Source of the DNA: Petrolisthes cinctipes
Lineage: Eukaryota > Arthropoda > Malacostraca > Decapoda > Porcellanidae
Assembly (NCBI GenBank): GCA_033782935.1
Contig: JAWQEG010001547.1
Span: forward strand, 506,001 to 570,000
Length of the DNA: 64,000 bases
Direction of reading: 5' to 3'
Shown here: positions 60,917 through 64,000 of the stretch, piece by piece
Layout: every line of letters starts with the position of its first letter
Numbering within the stretch: the stretch's first letter is position 1
The notes under the pieces: model-generated
Databases searched by the model: none
Seen by the model: the letters and a program-made list of their open reading frames with translations, nothing else
What the model was told of the DNA's origin: nothing
Program-made: the position numbers and the translations under genes

Positions 60917-61123
60917 TTTACTACCAACAAAGTTTTTAATGTAAACTTCACATACAGTCTGTTACTATCAACAACAATTATACATACTTGTTGGTGATAA
61001 ATTACAGGTTAGGTTAGGTTACATTTACTACCAACAAAGTTCTGTCACCTTAATGTAAACTTCACATACAGTCTGTTACTATCAACAACAAACAAACATA
61101 CTTGTTGGTGATAAATTACAGGT
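60917..61123. repeat. Tandem duplication of about 106 bp with a short AGGTT run
   Basis: TTTACTACCAACAAAG...GGTGATAAATTACAGG occurs at 60917-61007 and again at 61024-61123. The second copy has an extra CTGTCACC. Between them, 61006-61020 is AGGTTAGGTTAGGTT, three copies of the arthropod telomere-type pentamer. Confidence 0.85.
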
Positions 61124-61167
61124 TCACATTTACCTCTGACTGTACAAATCATTTTCTATAAAACTCA

Positions 61168-61204
61168 CTTATTATTATTATTATCATTATTATTATTATT
61201 ATTA

Positions 61205-61262
<58 letters not shown>

Positions 61263-61430
61263 TATTATTATCATTAAGGCTCACTTATTATTATTATTAT
61301 TATTATTATTAAGGCTCAGTTATTATTATTATTATCATTATTATTATTATCATTAAGGCTCAGATATTATTATTATTATCATTATTATTATTATTAAAGC
61401 TCACATTATTATTATTATTATTATTATTTC
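61168..61430. repeat. (ATT)n microsatellite cluster
   Basis: Long ATT runs interrupted by ATC and AAGGCTCA spacers form about four sub-arrays. The spacers (TTAAGGCTCA) are themselves repeated, so the cluster grew as a compound unit. Confidence 0.95.
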
Positions 61431-61468
61431 TATATGGCTTTCTTAGTTTAAGGGAAAATTAATTTGTT

Positions 61469-61592
61469 GGTGAATTGGAAGGTCTGTGATTCCTCCAAGT
61501 TATGCCAGGAAACAGGACCAGATGAACAAAGATAATGGTATTCTGTTGCTTGGAATAGTTAGGAGGAATCAGTAGCCTTCCAATTCACTTAT
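61469..61592. mobile_element. Foldback repeat, copy 1
   Basis: GGTGAATTGGAAGGTCTGTGATTCC on the left is an inverted match, with a few changes, to GGAATCAGTAGCCTTCCAATTCAC on the right. Inside lie CCAAGTTATGCC and GGAATAGTTAGG, which are also inverted. The whole could fold into one hairpin. It is one of several copies in this part of the window. Confidence 0.7.
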
Positions 61593-61613
61593 TATTATTA
61601 TTATTATTATTGA

Positions 61614-61737
61614 GTACTACTGATTCCTCCAAACTATGCCACCAAACAGATCCCTTAATTATTAATACCATTGAGAGTGTCTGTTTTCTGATAGAGTTAG
61701 GAGGAATCAGTAGCTTTCCAATTTACCAACAATAGAA
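61614..61737. mobile_element. Foldback repeat, copy 2
   Basis: TACTGATTCCTCCAAACTATG on the left pairs with TAGTTAGGAGGAATCAGTA-type sequence on the right (GAGTTAGGAGGAATCAGTAG). AAACAGATCCC pairs loosely with GTCTGTTTTC. It has the same family and layout as the copy at 61469-61592. Confidence 0.68.
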
Positions 61738-61740
61738 TCT

Positions 61741-61824
61741 CCCCCTAAGGACCCTGTGATTGTGTATGAAAATTGGAGGCTCCAGATTCCTTCTGACTAT
61801 GCCACCAAACAATCTCCTTCCATA

Positions 61825-61874
<50 letters not shown>

Positions 61875-61990
61875 GAGTCTTCTGATTCCTCCTAACCATG
61901 CCATGAAACAACCTCGTTTCGTGTTTCGTGGCAATATTTGAAGGACCAATTTTCCTCCAATTTTATTTTTACTACAAGACAGGGTCCCTT
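61741..61990. mobile_element. Foldback family member split by a GT microsatellite
   Basis: AAGGACCCTGTGATTGTG and ATGCCACCAAACAATCTCC are followed by a (GT) run at 61828-61871, then GGAGTCTTCTGATTCCTCC and CCATGAAACAACC. The inverted end AAGACAGGGTCCCTTAAG lies near 61975. The outer ends share CCTTAAGGACCC-type sequence with 49500-49512. Confidence 0.6.
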
Positions 61991-62042
61991 AAGATCAACC
62001 TAATTGCCCTGTTTGATTTTTAAAATATACAGTTTGTAAGTA

Positions 62043-62090
62043 CAGTCGGTGTCAATAATAATCATCCACATATTGGTATCTCAAACACAT
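62043..62090. mobile_element. Orphan terminal repeat of a Tc1/mariner-like element
   Basis: After TA at 62041-62042 the sequence CAGTCGGTGTCAATAATAAT repeats the left end of the element at 62148, then breaks off into a TACATA microsatellite. It is a truncated copy or a tandem duplication of the end. Confidence 0.7.
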
Positions 62091-62147
62091 ATATACATAC
62101 ATACACATATATACATACATACACATATATACATACATACATACATA

Positions 62148-62282
62148 CAGTCGGTGTCAATAATAATCATCCACATATGGGTATCTCAAACAATTTACTG
62201 TCTAATGTTTTCACGTTCACATATGATGTTATTGTTTTAAGTAGTGTGTAGCTGTTTGTATTAAATTAAAAGATGGTAGTTA

Positions 62283-62318
<36 letters not shown>

Positions 62319-62449
62319 ATTTTAAGTAGTGTGTAGCTGTTTGTATTAAATTAAAAGATGGTAGTTAACCTGTGTGTGTGTGTGTGTGTGTGTTATTGTT
62401 TTAAGTAGTGTATAGCTACTTGTATTAAATTAAAAGATGGTAGTTAGCC

Positions 62450-62480
<31 letters not shown>

Positions 62481-62629
62481 ATTTTAAGTAGTGTGTAGCT
62501 GCTTGTATTAAATTAAAAGATGGTACTTAATCTATTTATTGGAAAGTTTATCATCTAAGGAACAGAGGGAAGCTGTCAAACTCTTACGTGAGTTACCCCC
62601 ATATGGATGATTATTTTTTAGCGCGACTG
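62148..62629. mobile_element. 482 bp Tc1/mariner-like element with internal GT minisatellite
   Basis: TA at 62146-62147 and 62630-62631 flank ends that are inverted repeats (CAGTCGGTGTCAATAATAAT against CAGTCGCGCTAAAAAATAAT, both followed by CATCC and ATATGGG). It sits in a TACA/TATG microsatellite. The interior has four tandem units of about 80-88 bp: TTTTAAGTAGTGTGTAGCTG, TTAAATTAAAAGATGGTA, then a GT run of varying length. It has no transposase, so it is non-autonomous. Confidence 0.8.
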
Positions 62630-62719
62630 TATGTATGTATGTATGCAGCTTGGATTTAGAAATATATTGTACTCAACACACAAAAAGGTTTAACACTAAT
62701 TAATCTGCTTACTTTACAG

Positions 62720-62940
62720 GTGTGTAGAGAGAAGAGAGAGGAGGACACGAGAGGGAGGAGGAGGAGAAGGAAGAGGAGAACAACACAAGAGAGAGAAGAA
62801 GAAGAGAACACAAGAAAGAAGAGAAGACAACACAAGAGAGAGAAGAAGAAGAGAACACAAGAGAGAAGACAAAACAACACAAGAGAGAAGAAGAAGACAA
62901 CACAAGAGAGAAGAGAAGAGGAAGAGAACATTAATATACT
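62720..62940. repeat. Purine-rich minisatellite
   Basis: An almost pure A/G strand with units near 20-23 bp (ACACAAGAGAGAAGAAGAAG). It is open in several frames on both strands only because of its composition. TTTACAGG at 62713-62720 resembles a splice acceptor and AATAAATAAA follows at 62961, but nothing else indicates an exon. Confidence 0.85.
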
Positions 62941-62944
62941 ATAG

Positions 62945-63095
62945 TGTATAAATAACAGGAAATAAATAAACACACATATTAATTATTATACTTTATTAAA
63001 TCACCTCTATATTAATTAACATAATATATTCACCTGGTGGGATAATATTTAATTAATTTATACCTGTAAGGGTGTAGAGTTCAAGTAAAAATCAT
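62945..63095. other. AT-rich spacer
   Basis: No gene or repeat was recognised; AATTAATTAT tracts only. Confidence 0.5.
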
Positions 63096-63345
63096 TGATG
63101 AGAGAGAGAGAGAGAGAGAGAGAGACTGTGCGTGTGTGAGAGAGAGAATGTTTGTGTGTGAGAGAGAGACTGTGTGTGTGTGAGAGAGAGACTGTTTGTG
63201 TGTGAGAGAGAGAGATAGAGAGACTATGTGTGCGAGAGAAAAATAGAGAGAGACTGTCTGTGTGAAAGAGAGAACAAGACTGTGTGAGAGAGAAATAGAG
63301 ACTTCGTGTGTGTGTGAGAAAGATAAACTGTGTGTGTGTATGTAT
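63096..63345. repeat. Compound GA/GT minisatellite
   Basis: GAGAGAGAGACTGTGTGTGTGT-type blocks recur about every 25-30 bp with drift in both dinucleotides. Confidence 0.88.
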
Positions 63346-63467
63346 GTATGTGTATAAGAATATATATGATATTTTAAAAACAATTTGTAAATGAATAGAT
63401 CTATATAGAGATAAATAAATAAAGATATAAAAATATATTTATTTTTTGTCCCTCATTTCCTTCTATT

Positions 63468-63470
<3 letters not shown>

Positions 63471-63541
<71 letters not shown>
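63471..63541. repeat. (TC)n microsatellite
   Basis: About 35 uninterrupted TC dinucleotides. Confidence 0.98.
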
Positions 63542-63546
<5 letters not shown>

Positions 63547-63595
63547 TCCTGTCCAATAATAATAATAAATAATAATAATAATAGTGAAAAAGAAA

Positions 63596-63836
63596 TATAT
63601 AAATATTTATTAATTATCCCATGAAATAAATGGGTTTATTATTAAATAATTATCCCATGAAATAAATGGGTTTAATATTAATTAATTATCACATGAAATA
63701 AATGGGTTTATTATTAATTAATTATCTCATGAAATAAATGGGTTTATTATTAATTATCCCATGAAATAAATGGGATTAATATTAATTAATTATCCCATGA
63801 AATAAATGGGTTTAATATTAATTAATTATCACATAA
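63596..63836. repeat. AT-rich tandem repeat, about 36 bp, palindromic core
   Basis: CCCATGAAATAAATGGG cores start near 63618, 63654, 63690, 63728, 63758 and 63794, spaced 30-38 bp. CCCAT and ATGGG are inverted, so each unit contains a small hairpin. Spacers are TTTATTATTAATTAAT-like. The last unit is degenerate. Confidence 0.9.
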
Positions 63837-63917
63837 GATAGAGAGAGCAAGAGAGAGGGAATTATGGTTCAAAATTAATGTTTGAATGGCAGTCCATAAA
63901 GGGGGTTACTGAGTTGA

Positions 63918-63992
63918 CTTGCCCTCCCCCCTACCCCTCATCCACTCTACCCATACCCCCTCCCTCCCACCCATGCCTCTACCCCCCCCCCG
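63918..63992. repeat. C-rich low-complexity tract
   Basis: A pyrimidine-rich stretch of CCCCTACCCC-like words with a run of ten C near 63981. It reaches almost to the window end. Confidence 0.85.
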
Positions 63993-64000
63993 TTGACTAT

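Noticed and set aside
62656..62973. Open frames on both strands, including an Arg/Glu-rich protein after a TTTACAGG acceptor-like site
   Set aside because: Low-complexity purine repeat; being open on both strands argues for composition, not coding. A transcript would be needed to revive it.

Overview
This window is eukaryotic nuclear DNA with no sign of bacterial gene organisation. The exons have GT-AG introns. It carries non-LTR and Ty3/gypsy-type retroelement relics, Tc1/mariner-like and TTAA-flanked short elements, and a very high load of microsatellites. An arthropod is most likely, and probably a decapod crustacean: the LINE has the style of crustacean jockey/CR1-like elements, simple repeats are abundant, and a short (TTAGG)-type tract is present. 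The species call is inference.

Region 1 (1-46570) is one uninterrupted satellite array that already runs at the first base of the window. The basic monomer is 110 bp. Two derived length classes are common: a 47 bp form lacking a clean 63 bp block, and a 138 bp form with an extra 28 bp. Rare variants recur in the same order far apart. They show blocks of about 3.4-3.5 kb, a block pair offset by about 32.4 kb, another offset by about 7.6-8.1 kb, and a local pair 1945 bp apart. The array encodes nothing credible.

Region 2 (46571 to about 49900) begins exactly where the satellite stops. It opens with TGTAACACCC and reads like a long LTR or other retroelement end with internal duplications, followed by AT-rich sequence.

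Region 3 (49905-52512, + strand) holds five exons of a broken immunoglobulin-domain gene (three in-frame TGA codons and two frameshifts). A single exon follows that resembles the DHR-2 region of DOCK-family guanine nucleotide exchange factors.

Region 4 (52521-55028) is a nest of mobile elements. A decayed Ty3/gypsy-type element on the minus strand (gag zinc knuckle, protease, integrase; reverse transcriptase deleted) is split by a 253 bp TA-flanked element and by a 367 bp C/G-rich inverted-repeat element flanked by TTAA. Two opposite copies of a SINE-like element with (CAAT)n tails bracket it.

Region 5 (55211-64000) has minisatellites, a decayed minus-strand LINE (56430-59290), several tandem repeats, a family of short foldback repeats, a Tc1/mariner-like element with an internal GT minisatellite, and dense microsatellites.

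No intact protein-coding gene, tRNA, rRNA or CRISPR array was recognised. The strongest observations are the architecture of the satellite and the nested insertions in the gypsy relic.
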